Shown here: piece by piece, positions 4,712 to 5,039 of the stretch
How the letters are laid out: the number at the start of each line of letters is the position of its first letter
Numbering within the stretch: position 1 is the first letter of the stretch
Assembly: GCA_903905685.1 (NCBI GenBank)
Contig: CAIVHI010000368.1
Span: forward strand, 1-5,039
Direction of reading: 5' to 3'
DNA: 5,039 bases
Origin: an uncultured Bacteroidota bacterium
GTDB taxonomy: Bacteria > Bacteroidota > Bacteroidia > Chitinophagales > Chitinophagaceae
The notes under the pieces: generated by a model
Told to the model about the DNA's origin: nothing
The model's database searches: none
The model's input: the letters and a program-made list of their open reading frames with translations, nothing else
Translations under genes and position numbers: made by a program

Positions 4712-5039
4712 CTCATGCTCACAGCCACTTTCAGCGATAGGCCGTTGCCGGGTTCGTCATTCAGTGGGGCGGCAATTTTGTTGAGGGGGATGTAGTCAAC
4801 GGCGCCGGTAACCTTGGTGCCGTTGCCATATACGTCCATATTGCGGAGAATGGAATAATAAGCTGTTGCCCGCAGGGCGATGGTATTGGTGACGTAGTGT
4901 TCGTAAAACAACCCGGGTTGGGCATAGTTGTAAAGCAGGTAGCGCCCTTGCTGCGTAAGGCGGAAACTGGTGTAACCGCCCGATGCGTAATGCAGCCCGC
5001 AGTTGCTTTTGCCACTCACTTTGTAGGCCACCGTAGCAT
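4696..5039 (-). CDS. probable outer-membrane beta-barrel protein, C-terminal part
   Basis: The frame is open to the right edge and gives the last 113 residues; the GTG at 5031 is internal, not a start. Segments of alternating polar and hydrophobic or aromatic residues separated by turns are visible: G-L-F-Y-E-H-Y-V, T-I-A-L-R-A-T-A-Y-Y-S-I-L, and at the end L-S-L-K-V-A-V-S-M-R-L. Turns are marked by G-N-G and N-D-E-P-G-N-G. This pattern suits amphipathic strands of a Bacteroidota outer-membrane protein, though the last residues (A-D-R) lack the common terminal aromatic. No family is recognised. The 3' end carries the 27-bp direct repeat, and the HEPN gene follows about 100 bp downstream on the same strand behind its own promoter-like box. 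Confidence 0.65.
   Translation of the reverse strand, partial: ATVAYKVSGKSNCGLHYASGGYTSFRLTQQGRYLLYNYAQPGLFYEHYVTNTIALRATAYYSILRNMDVYGNGTKVTGAVDYIPLNKIAAPLNDEPGNGLSLKVAVSMRLADR

Overview
The window looks like an accessory region of a Bacteroidota chromosome. The -7 consensus of that phylum (TAnnTTTG) stands upstream of most genes: TATCTTTG at 1972-1979 (+), TACTTTTG at 1269-1276 (-) and TATTTTTG at 4605-4612 (-). No start codon has a clear Shine-Dalgarno sequence, and several leaders are A-rich. The protein types fit this as well. Class or genus cannot be fixed from the sequence. No tRNA, rRNA, CRISPR array, integrase or transposase is visible.

Left part (1-1251, all minus strand): a 161-residue tubulin/FtsZ-type protein holds only the nucleotide-binding half of the family. 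Downstream of it come a 37-codon remnant of the 3' end of a type I restriction specificity gene (hsdS) and a PD-(D/E)XK-like nuclease gene that runs off the left edge. The last two are 19 bp apart and look like the tail of a broken restriction-modification operon. Neither the nuclease nor the remnant has an ordinary stop-to-stop ORF with both ends inside the window, so both are easy to miss.

Middle (1252-2225): a long non-coding stretch between the divergent FtsZ-like gene and the replication genes. It holds a REP-like palindrome, three 22-bp iteron-like tandem repeats, T-tracts, a 7-bp-arm palindrome overlapping a good promoter, and a leader with three small GC-rich hairpins. The 9-mer CAACATCAA of the iterons recurs beside that promoter.

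Replication cassette (2226-4123, plus strand): a phage-type replication initiator is followed, in an overlapping frame, by a DnaC-like AAA+ helicase loader, and the unit ends in a strong intrinsic terminator. This pair is typical of phage or plasmid replication modules. It is visibly richer in G+C than the restriction remnant on its left and the HEPN gene on its right.

Right part (4124-5039, minus strand): a short HEPN-domain protein without a visible nucleotidyltransferase partner, a second REP-like palindrome, and the C-terminal part of a probable outer-membrane beta-barrel protein running off the right edge. The HEPN gene and the second REP-like palindrome lie between two 27-bp direct repeats, one of which overlaps the 3' end of the barrel gene.

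The most interesting reading is inference only. The orphan FtsZ-like protein, the iterons, the initiator and the helicase loader may form, or descend from, one replication/maintenance module that has settled in a defence-type island.
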